This document shows positions 1 through 7,686 of a stretch of DNA of 32,133 bases, piece after piece. Source of the DNA: Natrialba asiatica DSM 12278 (GTDB lineage: Archaea; Halobacteriota; Halobacteria; Halobacteriales; Natrialbaceae); assembly GCF_000337555.1 (NCBI RefSeq), contig NZ_AOIO01000025.1, positions 1 to 32,133 on the forward strand. The letters run 5' to 3'. Position 1 is the stretch's first letter. Every line of letters starts with the position of its first letter. The notes beneath the pieces are model-generated. The model saw only the letters and a list, made by a program, of their open reading frames with translations, ran no database searches and was not told where the DNA came from. The position numbers were made by a program, and so were the translations under genes.

Positions 1-9
1 GCCGGAGGG

Positions 10-32
10 GACGTGGCGGCGTGGGCCACGTC
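10..32. other. 8-bp perfect hairpin at window start
   Basis: Arms GACGTGGC (10-17) and GCCACGTC (25-32) are perfectly complementary around a 7-nt loop. It lies just upstream of a strong TATA box at 59-68. It may belong to the 3' end of a gene outside the window, for example as a terminator-like hairpin, but no T-tract follows, so function is unknown. Confidence 0.35.
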
Positions 33-58
33 GTTCGCATTAAAGACGAGGCGAGGGT

Positions 59-68
59 ACATATATAA
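59..68 (+). promoter_or_regulatory. Archaeal TATA box
   Basis: The sequence ACATATATAA is one of the clearest TATA boxes in the window. Archaeal spacing predicts transcription starting near position 90, well upstream of the first credible coding start at 262. It therefore drives either a long leader or a separate short RNA. Confidence 0.6.
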
Positions 69-89
69 GGCCGTCGTCTCGGAGGCAGC

Positions 90-230
90 CTGGTCCGTGT
101 TGGTGTGTCTCGTAAGCAAGAAAGTCACACCAAGGTGATCAACGGAGGGAAACAACAGAGAGAGGACTTCTCTATCCAATAGGGCCCGTTCAGAAAGCGA
201 CGAACGAGAACATGTAGAACGTGACCGATA
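90..230 (+). other. Possible small RNA or long structured leader
   Basis: This segment lies between the TATA box at 59-68 and a second, weaker TATA-like site at about 231-237, which is correctly placed for leaderless transcription of the gene at 262. Two small hairpins are visible: GGTGTG with CACACC near 102-130, and AGAGA with TCTCT near 161-175. No long reading frame is present. The only short one is a 25-codon frame starting with GTG at 105, which uses the AGA codon that is rare in this genome. I do not recognise the RNA, and it could simply be an untranslated leader. Confidence 0.3.
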
Positions 231-261
231 CGATTTACCGACCGCAGTCGTAGCGACGGAT

Positions 262-507
262 ATGGATCGATCGGGGTTTGTCAAACGCTCGGTGATTGCA
301 TTCGGACTTGTTATTCTGAGTTTTTTCGTGCGCGGGTTCAGCCAGCTGGCGTTCGGCCGTGGCGTTGCAGATGTGCTTCAGGCGCCAGTCGCGATTGTAG
401 GGTTTGGACTGTTGGTGTATCTATTCGTGCGCGCGACACTCGATGCGGTAGGGGTCTGGAAAATCGAAGAGTCAGATAGCGAGTCAGGACCGGGACAACG
501 CGGCTAA
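262..507 (+). CDS. Small two-helix membrane protein, unknown function
   Basis: An 81-residue protein with two predicted membrane helices, about residues 10-30 and 42-62, joined by a short loop, and an acidic tail rich in Glu, Asp and Ser. The N-terminus is basic (K and R before helix 1), which suggests a cytoplasmic start. A TATA-like ATTTA element at about 231-237 sits 25-30 nt before the ATG, the usual spacing for a leaderless haloarchaeal mRNA. It precedes hisD by 45 nt on the same strand, but hisD has its own promoter, so a shared role is not implied. No known domain is recognised. Confidence 0.7.
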   Translation: MDRSGFVKRSVIAFGLVILSFFVRGFSQLAFGRGVADVLQAPVAIVGFGLLVYLFVRATLDAVGVWKIEESDSESGPGQRG

Positions 508-516
508 CGCGGGAAG

Positions 517-529
517 GAAACCGTTTTTC
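517..529 (+). promoter_or_regulatory. hisD promoter (BRE plus TATA-like)
   Basis: A purine-rich GGAAACC stretch followed by a TTTTT run at 524-528 lies 25-29 nt before the hisD ATG at 553. This matches the placement of BRE and TATA elements in leaderless haloarchaeal transcripts. It is judged from position and composition only. Confidence 0.5.
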
Positions 530-552
530 GACTGCCGCCCTAACCCAGTGAT

Positions 553-1866
553 ATGACAATCGACGTGCGCGAAATCGCCGACCTCGGGCCGGATGATCGG
601 GTTGCGTTCTTCGATCGGGACGCCGGCATCGAGGCGGTCAGGGGAGATGTTCGAGAGATCGTCGATCGCGTTCACGAGGAAGGAGACGTCGCCGTTCGCG
701 AGTTCACAAGTGAGTTCGACGATGTCGAAGTCGGGAATCTCGAGATCACGGACGAGTGTGAGCGCGCGTACGAGGGGCTCGATGCGAAGCTCCGTGAGGC
801 AATCGAGGCGGCGGCGGCGAACGTCAGGGAGTTTCACGAGGCGCAGGTGCCGGAGGATTGGCGACGAGAGTTCGGCGAGGGACGAGAGCTCGGTCGCCGA
901 TTTCGACCGATCGAACGCGTTGGCGTCTACGTGCCCGGCGGGGAAGCGGCGTATCCGTCGAGCGCGATCATGGGCGTCGTCCCGGCCGTCGTCGCGGGCG
1001 TCGAGCACGTAACGGTAGTGACGCCACCGGCGGACGAATTAAATCCGGCGACGCTGGGAGCGATCCACGCTGCGGGTGCGGATGCGGTCTACAGTGTGGG
1101 TGGCGCACAGGCGATCGCCGCGCTGGCGTATGGGACGGAGACGATCACGCGCGTACAGAAGATCGTTGGCCCGGGGAATAAGTGGGTCACAGCGGCCAAG
1201 GCCGAGGTCCGTGGCGATGTCGAGATCGATTTTCTGGCGGGACCGAGCGAGGTCGTCGTCATCGCGGACGAGACTGCCGATCCTGAGCTCGTCGCGGCCG
1301 AATTGGTAGCCCAAGCCGAACACGACCCGAACGCGTCGGTCGTTGCCGTCACCGATGACGAGGAGACGGGGGAGGCAATTGCCGCGGCCGTCGACGCGCA
1401 GGCCAGCGCTCGCGAGCGCGAAGATGTGATTCGCGAGGCGCTTGCGAACGAGGCGAGTGGCATCCTTCGCGCGCGCTCGATGAGCGAAGCGATCCTGTTC
1501 GCAGAGGAGTATGCACCGGAGCACCTCTCGATTCTTGCAGCGGATGACGAAGAGGTGCTCGCGCGCGTCGACAGTGCCGGCAGCGTTTTCTTGGGGCCCG
1601 AAACGCCCGTTGCGGCCGGCGATTACGCCAGTGGTACGAATCACGTTCTTCCGACGAACGGTGGTGCACACGTCGCAGGTGGGCTGTCGGTCGAGACGTT
1701 CCTTCGATCGACGACGGTGCAGCGGCTTTCGGCTTCGGGACTGTCCGACCTAGATGAGACGATCACAACGTTGGCCGATGCGGAGGGTCTCGAGGCACAC
1801 ACCGCGAGTGTGCGAACGCGCATCGAGAGGGCTGAAGCCGAGACGGAGCCGACCGGTTCGGAGTAA
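553..1866 (+). CDS. hisD: Histidinol dehydrogenase
   Basis: Catalyses the last two steps of histidine biosynthesis, the NAD-dependent four-electron oxidation of L-histidinol to L-histidine, in the cytoplasm. The 437 residues match the family's usual length of about 430. Visible landmarks are YVPGGEAAYPSS near 126, IVGPGNKWV near 204, FLAGPSEVVVIAD near 227, and AQAEHDPNA with the presumed zinc ligands Q254 and H257. Further on are APEHLS, carrying the catalytic Glu-His pair (E323, H324), then AAGDYASGTNHVLPT with D357, and H416 near the C-terminus as the last zinc ligand. The ATG at 553 follows a leaderless-type promoter. No other his genes are in the window, so the pathway genes are dispersed here, as is common in haloarchaea. 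Confidence 0.97.
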   Translation: MTIDVREIADLGPDDRVAFFDRDAGIEAVRGDVREIVDRVHEEGDVAVREFTSEFDDVEVGNLEITDECERAYEGLDAKLREAIEAAAANVREFHEAQVPEDWRREFGEGRELGRRFRPIERVGVYVPGGEAAYPSSAIMGVVPAVVAGVEHVTVVTPPADELNPATLGAIHAAGADAVYSVGGAQAIAALAYGTETITRVQKIVGPGNKWVTAAKAEVRGDVEIDFLAGPSEVVVIADETADPELVAAELVAQAEHDPNASVVAVTDDEETGEAIAAAVDAQASAREREDVIREALANEASGILRARSMSEAILFAEEYAPEHLSILAADDEEVLARVDSAGSVFLGPETPVAAGDYASGTNHVLPTNGGAHVAGGLSVETFLRSTTVQRLSASGLSDLDETITTLADAEGLEAHTASVRTRIERAEAETEPTGSE

Positions 1867-1962
1867 CGCGAGGCGTAATCGGTGCCTACAGAACTTGAAT
1901 GACCTGGCTACTCCGCAGCCTGGTTTTACGTAGCTACGCCTCGAACTCCATCATAGATACCA

Positions 1963-2196
1963 ATGCAACCGCGTGAGGTCGACCCTACCGATGAGCGAGT
2001 TCTCGAGCGCAACTACGATTATGCACAGCGAAACGTTCGGCTTCTCGCGATGTGGTACGAGTGTGATGTCGAGCAGATGCTCGTGTTGCTGGCCGAACAC
2101 GGAATCGAACTCTCCAGGAACGACCGTCTCGAGTTCGGAACGCAGTATCGAGCAGTCAGAGATCGGTTCGAACGGGATGGTGGGTGGACTCACTGA
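1963..2196 (+). CDS. Small acidic hypothetical protein
   Basis: A 77-residue, predominantly helical, charged protein with no membrane segment and no cysteine pair. I do not recognise the family. The plus-strand frame is preferred over an 84-codon frame on the opposite strand because its product is rich in Asp and Glu, as expected for haloarchaeal cytoplasmic proteins, and because a TTTTAC element at about 1922-1928 lies upstream of the ATG. It sits between hisD and the IscA-like gene on the same strand. A middle segment, CDVEQMLVLLAEHGIEL, reads like a small helical bundle. Confidence 0.6.
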   Translation: MQPREVDPTDERVLERNYDYAQRNVRLLAMWYECDVEQMLVLLAEHGIELSRNDRLEFGTQYRAVRDRFERDGGWTH

Positions 2197-2258
2197 GGCG
2201 AGCAAGAGCGAGTTCCGAGGGCGTCAAGGTTAACATCGTTGCCCGGGAATGAGTGTGT

Positions 2259-2633
2259 ATGAGCACGGACAGCGCGGACGGTGGACAGCAAACGACGCAG
2301 CCGGAGATCGAGGTCACGGAAGAGGCAGCGACGCAGGCGCTTTCGCTGCTTGAAGGCGAGGGGATGGATGCTGGAGAGGGGGGACTTCGACTGTTCGTCC
2401 AACAGGGCGGCTGTGCGGGACTCTCGTATGGAATGCGATTCGACGATGCGCCGGACGAAGACGACACGATCTACGAGCATCACGATCTGCGTGTGTTCGT
2501 TGATCCGGCGAGTATGAACTATATCGAGGGGAGTGTGCTCGATTACGAGAGCGGGCTCCAGGCGGAAGGTTTCCACGTGGAGAATCCGAACGTCGTCAGT
2601 GAGTGTGGCTGTGGTGAGTCGTTCCGGACGTAA
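2259..2633 (+). CDS. HesB/IscA-family iron-sulfur cluster carrier
   Basis: A-type carrier that accepts Fe-S clusters and passes them to target enzymes. At 124 residues it is close to the family norm. The three conserved cysteines are present: C52 in QQGGCAGLSYGM, and C116 and C118 in SECGCGESF at the C-terminus. The first 20 residues are a polar, acidic extension typical of haloarchaeal versions. The ATG at 2259 is chosen over an in-frame GTG at 2253 because the product then begins MSTDS and the GGTTAACAT element at about 2228-2236 falls 23-31 nt upstream. It stands alone, without suf or isc genes beside it. The exact subgroup (IscA, ErpA or SufA-like) cannot be assigned. Confidence 0.92.
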   Translation: MSTDSADGGQQTTQPEIEVTEEAATQALSLLEGEGMDAGEGGLRLFVQQGGCAGLSYGMRFDDAPDEDDTIYEHHDLRVFVDPASMNYIEGSVLDYESGLQAEGFHVENPNVVSECGCGESFRT

Positions 2634-2818
2634 GCCCGCTCGGTGATCATTGCTCGGTGCTCCGGTGCTGTTGAGGGGCGGAGCAGAAATCGAGTTCAGA
2701 CGGCTGCTAGTTCGAGAGGTCGAGAAATCGGCCGTAAAAACTGTCCGAGATGTGCTGTGGTTGCGGCTCGTTTTCCTGTCGTTGCCAGTAGTTACTGAGT
2801 CGCCCGCTCAGAACGGTG

Positions 2819-3019
2819 TCACTCTTCGAGTTCAAACGCGACGGTGACTTCGGCCTGGTACTCGCGGTTGTCTGCGGTGGCAACTTCGACGCCGAGTTCG
2901 TCGACTTCGATCCATTGGACGTTCTGGAGGGTTTCCTCGGCGCGGTCGATTGCGTTGTCGGCGGCGGTATCGAAGTCCTCGGTACTCGTTCCGATGAGCG
3001 TGATCTTCTTGAAGACCAT
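2819..3019 (-). CDS. Dodecin, flavin-binding protein
   Basis: A 66-residue protein beginning [12 protein letters not shown] and ending in VTVAFELEE, closely resembling the haloarchaeal dodecin from Halobacterium as I remember it. Dodecins form hollow dodecamers that bind riboflavin or lumichrome pairs stacked between tryptophans; the key residue here is W36 in NVQWIEV. The family role is flavin storage and protection from light damage. The start is the ATG at 3019. An in-frame extension up to 3184 exists, but it translates the GAGT-rich spacer and has dodecin-unlike composition. A TATA-like CTTTACAG at 3046-3053 lies 27-34 nt upstream, so the gene is probably leaderless. Confidence 0.93.
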   Translation of the reverse strand: MVFKKITLIGTSTEDFDTAADNAIDRAEETLQNVQWIEVDELGVEVATADNREYQAEVTVAFELEE

Positions 3020-3045
3020 GGCTGCCCGTGCTACACCGTCGGTAC

Positions 3046-3053
3046 CTGTAAAG
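3046..3053 (-). promoter_or_regulatory. Dodecin promoter TATA box
   Basis: Read on the minus strand this is CTTTACAG, 27-34 nt before the dodecin ATG, matching leaderless spacing. A second and stronger TATA-like element on the minus strand (TATTTATCC, about 3166-3174) could start a longer transcript through the GAGT-rich spacer. Confidence 0.45.
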
Positions 3054-3094
3054 CTAGTGCCGGCGTGAGAACGAGGTGGTGAGAGCAGCGATTC

Positions 3095-3166
3095 GAGCGA
3101 GTGAGTAGGCGAGTGAGTGAGTGAGCAAGTGGGTGTGAATGAGGAGGGAAGTAGGTGAGCGAGTGG
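3095..3166. repeat. GAGT/GAGC tetranucleotide low-complexity tract
   Basis: A run of imperfect GAGT units, densest at 3095-3135 with three in a row near 3111-3122, then decaying into GAGG/GGGT variants. It occupies most of the spacer between the YjdF-like gene (ending 3201) and the dodecin start. Such a microsatellite is unusual in a haloarchaeal intergenic region and could vary in length between strains. No protein is supported across it. Confidence 0.8.
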
Positions 3167-3200
3167 ATAAATACCGGCCGGCATACCGCCGAATCGTGGA

Positions 3201-3854
3201 TTATCGGCTGTCGAGACGATCCCGAATCGCTCCCGTCACGTCCGAGAGGTACGCCCCGCCCCACAGTGCGACGATGATCGCACCGATGGAGTTGAAGATG
3301 AGATCCAGCATCGTGTCGTCGAGACCGTACTGGGTGAGAACGGCGTTCATACCGAGGGCATCTGCCGTGAGCGCGATCGCGAACTCGAGGACCTCCCAGA
3401 GGACGCCGAACGCGAGGACGAAAAGCAGGATGAAGATGGCGACGAACCGTGGGGGAAAGTGAATTCCTGACGAGTGTTCGTCGAGTGCACGGACCGTTGC
3501 ATAGCCGACGCCGGCAACGAGCGAGGACGACAGCGCGTGGGTGACGTGATCCCACCACCAGACTTGGCTGTAAAACGTCGTAGTCGTCCCTGGGAGTCCG
3601 ACGGAACCGAGGGCGTGGAGGAACACTGCGCTGGTGAGCCAGAGCGTGAGTCGGGGGTCCATCGGAATGCCGTAGTCGCGTTCGAGAAGGGATGGGAGCT
3701 GCGTGACGACGAGAGCAACGCCGGTGTTGATAACGATACCACCGTTGGGTCGCTTGAGGCCGATAACCAGCATTCCGACCAGGCCGAGTTCCATGAGGCG
3801 CGTGAGTTGGCGCTGGCGGCGCGAGGATAGACGGAGGGAGTCGAGTTCAAACAT
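3201..3854 (-). CDS. YjdF/DUF2238-like membrane protein
   Basis: A 217-residue membrane protein with about five or six predicted helices. Two segments recall the YjdF/DUF2238 family: [17 protein letters not shown] near the middle (the conserved Asp-His-x-x-His pattern in a helix) and [17 protein letters not shown] near the C-terminus. The biochemical function of that family is unknown. The ATG at 3854-3852 overlaps the end of the upstream gene by 8 nt, which suggests translational coupling. It is the last gene of the three-gene membrane cluster. The family assignment is from motif memory. Confidence 0.75.
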   Translation of the reverse strand: MFELDSLRLSSRRQRQLTRLMELGLVGMLVIGLKRPNGGIVINTGVALVVTQLPSLLERDYGIPMDPRLTLWLTSAVFLHALGSVGLPGTTTTFYSQVWWWDHVTHALSSSLVAGVGYATVRALDEHSSGIHFPPRFVAIFILLFVLAFGVLWEVLEFAIALTADALGMNAVLTQYGLDDTMLDLIFNSIGAIIVALWGGAYLSDVTGAIRDRLDSR

Positions 3855-4743
3855 GGTCGTGGTGGTCTTTCGTTTCGTCTTGGTTCGAGTCTGAGTCCGG
3901 GTCTATATCTGGATCTGAGTCTGGATCTGTGTTTAGTTCCGGGTCTGGAGCAGCTGGGTCGGGCGCGGAATCCGACTGCCGGTCTGATTCGAGTTCTGAT
4001 TCGGTCTCCGGTGGCGGTGTCCTCGCGCCGTCGTCGCGTCGAGAAGGGACACGTGAATGGTCGGTGTCTGATTGTGAGGGCGGTGGTGCTGACACTGGTG
4101 TGGCGGAGTAGGTCTGGTCGATGCGGCCGAACCGTCTGAAGTAGATCTCGAAGACGATACCGCTCCCGAGACCGGCGACGGCGGAGTAGACGAACTCCCA
4201 CATGATTTCGTCGTGAGTGCCAGTAAAGGGAGTATCGAGGAGGCCGCCGATACTCCATCGAAGGAGGGCCCACAGGGCGGCCGCGGAGAGGGTCGAGACG
4301 ACGACGAAGATGACGGCGAAACCGGGCGTCATGCGGACGGTGGTGAACATCTGGAGTTCGACTGCGAGGACGAGTGCGATGGCCGCGACGGAGAGGTAAG
4401 ATGCGAAGTGGCCCGTTAGCCCGGCGGCGTCGAGTGCCATGCCGAGGATCGGGAGGGCTGCGAGCAACAGGACCTCCCAGGGGAGCATCACGAGCGGAGA
4501 GCGAAATGCGATCGACGGCAGGAGCGCCAACACGAGGAGTGTCGCTGCGAACGTCGTCCAGAGAACCTCGCCGAGGAGCAACTCGCTGAGTCCGATACCG
4601 GCGATGGCGATGACGAGTAGCCACGAGGCGATCGCGTTGGTTCGCCCGTCGGCGATCAACGTATCGAGTGTCGATCGAGACACGAACGGCTGTAGCGGTC
4701 GGGCGTACAAAAACGTGCGTAAACGGCACTGTTCGTGCGCCAC
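3847..4743 (-). CDS. Multi-pass membrane protein with Asp-rich tail
   Basis: A 298-residue protein with about six predicted membrane helices in the first 205 residues, then an 85-residue hydrophilic tail very rich in Asp, Pro and Ser. The last part is built from DPDSDPDIDPDSDSN-type repeats and ends in a short His-containing segment. The start codon appears to be GTG at 4743, 8 nt after the stop of the YdjM-like gene, and the 3' end overlaps the next gene by 8 nt, so the three are almost certainly co-transcribed. I do not recognise the membrane domain; it may be a distant relative of its YjdF-like neighbour. The tail could bind cations or simply be a halophilic disordered region. Confidence 0.75.
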   Translation of the reverse strand: MAHEQCRLRTFLYARPLQPFVSRSTLDTLIADGRTNAIASWLLVIAIAGIGLSELLLGEVLWTTFAATLLVLALLPSIAFRSPLVMLPWEVLLLAALPILGMALDAAGLTGHFASYLSVAAIALVLAVELQMFTTVRMTPGFAVIFVVVSTLSAAALWALLRWSIGGLLDTPFTGTHDEIMWEFVYSAVAGLGSGIVFEIYFRRFGRIDQTYSATPVSAPPPSQSDTDHSRVPSRRDDGARTPPPETESELESDRQSDSAPDPAAPDPELNTDPDSDPDIDPDSDSNQDETKDHHDHV

Positions 4744-4751
4744 AGCGATAC

Positions 4752-5843
4752 TTAGACGGAACCGAGTAGAGAGAGATAGACGACCAGGTATGCGAGGAGT
4801 GCGCTCGTGATGGCGGTGAGTCCCGTGAGTGCGGTTGCAAGCAGCGACTCCGTTCGTGGAAGCGATGGGAGAGCTGGTTGCAACCGCGGATGGCGGGCCA
4901 CCGAGATCGGTGAGCCAAGCGTGATGCCGGAGAGGAGGCCGACGCTGAGGATCGAGAAGACGAAGTGATAGGACACGTCGAGCGTCGGCGGTGTCGTCAC
5001 GACTGCAGCGAGTCCGTATCCCGCGGCGAGGCCAGCCCGGGGATCGATCGCTGCGAACGCGCTGCGGTCGGTGAGGCGACAGAAGGTGATTGCCGCCAAC
5101 CAGATGGCGCCGAGTTCGATCGCGAACGCGGCGAGGAGGTGAAGCGTCGGGTCGGAGTGAAGGACGACTCGGGACGTGAGGAGGGTCGAGTCGGCGGGAA
5201 AGAACCAGTCGGGTGGCGAACCGGTGACGAGGTCGCCCCAGGGGTGAGACCAGAGTCCCCAGAGAGCGGCGAGCGTAAGCGTCGAGGGAGAGATCGCGGG
5301 GAGTGAAGAGTTCGGTGCGGGGGTGTCTACGAGTGCGGAGGCGAGTGTCGATGCGCGGACACTGGCGAGGGAGAGGAGTGCGCCGGTCCCGAGAAAGAGG
5401 CTCATAACGAAGGCGGCGAGCGGGCCGGAACGGAGGAGTGCCGCCAGGACGAGGAGGCCGAAGAGCGAGAGTGAGGCGAGTGCGGCGAGTGCGGTGAGCG
5501 CGCTACCGATCGGTCGGCGGGGGCGATCCGACTCTCGCGTTCGCATCGCGAACGCGGCGAGTCCGAACGCGGGGGCAGCGACTGCACCGACGAGGAGCGA
5601 GTGGGTCACGGATCGGTGAACGGTTCGGCTCGCGTTCCAGAACGCGGTCGGCGCACTGGGAGCATTGTCGGCGAGCAGCCAGTGGCCGAGGCCGGTCAGG
5701 GCGTACAGGATATCGATATCCGGCAACGCGCCGAACGCGCCGGCGATGACGGCGACGAAGAGTGCGTGCTGGCGCGGCCAGCCACGCCAGTCGGCGATGA
5801 GTCCGGCAACGGCGAATGCGAGCAGGGCGTGACCGACGAACAC
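4752..5843 (-). CDS. YdjM/DUF457-like membrane-bound metal-dependent hydrolase
   Basis: A 363-residue polytopic membrane protein. The family pattern is clear: an N-terminal MFVGHALLAFA with H5, GALPDIDILYAL with D42 and D44, and HRSVTHSLL with H76 and H81. A distal LWSHPWGDLVTGSP follows. These His and Asp residues are the supposed metal ligands of the YdjM (LexA-regulated in E. coli) / DUF457 group, whose substrate is unknown. Its ATG at 5843 has a CTTAAG element at 5870-5875, 27-32 nt upstream, consistent with a leaderless start. It is the first gene of the minus-strand membrane cluster and is divergent from the aminotransferase gene. Confidence 0.85.
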   Translation of the reverse strand: MFVGHALLAFAVAGLIADWRGWPRQHALFVAVIAGAFGALPDIDILYALTGLGHWLLADNAPSAPTAFWNASRTVHRSVTHSLLVGAVAAPAFGLAAFAMRTRESDRPRRPIGSALTALAALASLSLFGLLVLAALLRSGPLAAFVMSLFLGTGALLSLASVRASTLASALVDTPAPNSSLPAISPSTLTLAALWGLWSHPWGDLVTGSPPDWFFPADSTLLTSRVVLHSDPTLHLLAAFAIELGAIWLAAITFCRLTDRSAFAAIDPRAGLAAGYGLAAVVTTPPTLDVSYHFVFSILSVGLLSGITLGSPISVARHPRLQPALPSLPRTESLLATALTGLTAITSALLAYLVVYLSLLGSV

Positions 5844-5956
5844 GACGTATCGGGTACGCGACGACTCCTCTTAAGCAACTCGCACGGTGGGCGTGATAGC
5901 CACTGAGCGTCGCCGCTGCCGGTAAGTCTTTGCGAGTGGCACTTGAGCACACACCC

Positions 5957-7168
5957 ATGGCACAGGAACCGTCGATCGAGACGGATCGAGCGCCAGCCGT
6001 CGGCGAACTCACACCACCGGATCGAACGCTGATGGGGCCGGGACCGAGCGACGTGCACCCGCGCGTACGGCGGGCGATGAGTACGCCGCTCGTCGGCCAT
6101 CTCGATCCGTCGTTCGTCGAGATTATGGACGACGTGCAGGAGTTGCTTCGGTATACGTTTCGGACGGACAACGAGTGGACGATTCCGGTTTCGGGGACGG
6201 GATCGGCGGCGATGGAAGCCGCGATCGGGAACGTCGTCGAGCCCGGCGACACGATGTTGGTTCCGACGAACGGCTATTTCGGCGGTCGCATGGCCTCGAT
6301 GGCGCGCCGCGCGGGCGGCGAGGTAGTCGAGGTCGACGCCCCGTGGGGCGAACCGCTCGATTTCGCCGATGTCGCCGACGCGCTCGCCGCGCACGATCCC
6401 GACGTTTTCGGTTTCGTCCACGCCGAGACGAGCACGGGCGTTCGCCAGCCCGACGTTCCGGAACTCACCGCCGCGGCGCACGACCACGACGCGCTGGTGA
6501 TCGCCGATACCGTCACCTCCATCGGTGGGGTCGAACTCCGCGTCGACGAGTGGGACATCGACGTCGCCTACGCCGGCCCGCAGAAGTGTCTCTCCTGCCC
6601 GCCGGGTGCGAGTCCGCTCACCCTCTCGGACGCGGCCATGGAAAAGGTCCTCGCACGCGAGGAGGACCCCCGGTCGTGGTACCTCGATCTCTCCTTACTC
6701 GAAGGCTACTGGGGCGAAGAACGCGCCTACCATCACACCGCACCGATCACGAACGTCTACGCGATTCGGGAGGCGCTTCGACTCGTCGCCGAGGAGGGTA
6801 TCGAGGAACGCTGGGCGCGCCACGAACGCCTCGCCGGTGCGTTGAAGGCCGGCGTGGAAGGGATGGGCCTCGAGATGAACGCACCCGACGAGTTCTGGTT
6901 GCCGAGTCTCAATGCGGTCCGCGTTCCCGACGGCGTCGATGACGGCGAAGTCTGTGCGGAACTGCTCGAGCGCTACGATCTCGAAATCGCGAGCGGCCTC
7001 GGCGATCTCGACGGAGATATTTTCCGTATCGGCTGTATGGGCTACTCCGCACGCCCGAAGAACGTGATTTATGTCGTGACGGCTCTCGGTGACGTGCTCG
7101 AGTCACTCGGGGCGACGGTCGATCCGGGCGCTGGAGTGACGGCGACACGGCGGGCGCTCTCGGAGTAG
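5957..7168 (+). CDS. Class V aminotransferase (alanine/serine-glyoxylate type)
   Basis: A PLP-dependent fold-type I enzyme of 403 residues, similar to serine-pyruvate, alanine-glyoxylate and serine-glyoxylate aminotransferases. Landmarks are MGPGPSDVHPRV near 26, VSGTGSAAMEAA near 78, the cofactor-binding Asp in VIADTVTSIGG (D184), and AGPQKCLSCPPG with the presumed Schiff-base lysine K210. A distal RIGCMG corresponds to the family's C-terminal RIGxMG pattern. The ATG at 5957 is chosen over a TTG at 5930, since it opens with the usual acidic haloarchaeal N-terminus. The substrate pair cannot be decided from sequence; glyoxylate or pyruvate as amino acceptor is expected from the family. Confidence 0.93.
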   Translation: MAQEPSIETDRAPAVGELTPPDRTLMGPGPSDVHPRVRRAMSTPLVGHLDPSFVEIMDDVQELLRYTFRTDNEWTIPVSGTGSAAMEAAIGNVVEPGDTMLVPTNGYFGGRMASMARRAGGEVVEVDAPWGEPLDFADVADALAAHDPDVFGFVHAETSTGVRQPDVPELTAAAHDHDALVIADTVTSIGGVELRVDEWDIDVAYAGPQKCLSCPPGASPLTLSDAAMEKVLAREEDPRSWYLDLSLLEGYWGEERAYHHTAPITNVYAIREALRLVAEEGIEERWARHERLAGALKAGVEGMGLEMNAPDEFWLPSLNAVRVPDGVDDGEVCAELLERYDLEIASGLGDLDGDIFRIGCMGYSARPKNVIYVVTALGDVLESLGATVDPGAGVTATRRALSE

Positions 7169-7268
7169 CATGAAAAACGGGGAAAGTGATCCCGGTTAGG
7201 GCTTGGGAGTCAGTCGCGGGCGATTCGGGTGGCGTTCGGGCGGTCAAACCCGCTGGGTCACCGCTGGG

Positions 7269-7598
7269 TTACGCCGAGACGCGTGGCCCTGGCGGCGCAC
7301 GTTCGACCTGATAGTCGTCGCCGTCGACGACGATGATCGCCCACTCGTAGCTGGGGTTCGTCCGGCGGAGTTCAGCTTCGAGGTCGTCGGCGTCCTCTGG
7401 CTGGGCGACGAAACAGTGAAACTGCCCCGACGACGATGACGAACGCGGAAGCTCTGCGTTCTCGAGGACTGTGTTTACGTGGACGACTTTCCACGCGCGC
7501 TCGGCCCGAAAGTCGGGGCCGGTTCCTTCGACGGTGTATCCGAGCTCTGCGAAGATCGACCTGGCCTGCTCGACGAGTCGCATGTTAACAGGACCCAT
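7269..7598 (-). CDS. Small conserved haloarchaeal protein (DUF7116-like)
   Basis: A 109-residue soluble protein: a helix with ARSIFAELGYTVEG, then a beta-rich core (FRAERAWKVVHVNTV, QFHCFVAQPEDADDLE, YEWAIIVVDGDDYQVERA). I associate this layout with the haloarchaeal DUF7116 family, but only from memory, and no function is known. The start could be the ATG at 7598 or the in-frame ATG at 7583. The first is preferred because a TATA-like element (ACATAAATG on the plus strand, 7624-7632) is 26-34 nt upstream. It is convergent with the aminotransferase gene. Confidence 0.75.
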   Translation of the reverse strand: MGPVNMRLVEQARSIFAELGYTVEGTGPDFRAERAWKVVHVNTVLENAELPRSSSSSGQFHCFVAQPEDADDLEAELRRTNPSYEWAIIVVDGDDYQVERAPPGPRVSA

Positions 7599-7623
7599 TC
7601 ATAGAAGCCTACGGTACCCACCG

Positions 7624-7632
7624 ACATAAATG
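7624..7632 (-). promoter_or_regulatory. TATA box of the 7598 gene
   Basis: On the minus strand it reads CATTTATGT, 26-34 nt before the ATG at 7598. The position fits a leaderless haloarchaeal transcript. Confidence 0.5.
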
Positions 7633-7686
7633 TTGGTCTGGAATAGAAAGCCAACCGTTGCTATACGAACCGGAGTTCAACGCGGT

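Noticed and set aside
105-182. 25-codon GTG-initiated frame in the first promoter's leader
   Set aside because: Non-ATG start, the rare AGA codon and no recognised relative; too weak to annotate as a gene.
2650-2847. 65-codon frame between the IscA-like gene and dodecin
   Set aside because: Overlaps the dodecin 3' end, has an Arg- and Val-rich product unlike acidic neighbours, and no promoter or motif.
3020-3184. N-terminal extension of dodecin up to 3184
   Set aside because: It translates the GAGT tract into Ser/Thr/Pro/His-rich sequence not seen in dodecins, and the 3019 ATG has a TATA box at the right distance.
3347-4918. 523-codon minus-strand frame across two membrane genes
   Set aside because: Its product is Arg/Pro/Ser-rich with no membrane helices. 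The two real genes in another frame show helices, tight coupling and family motifs.
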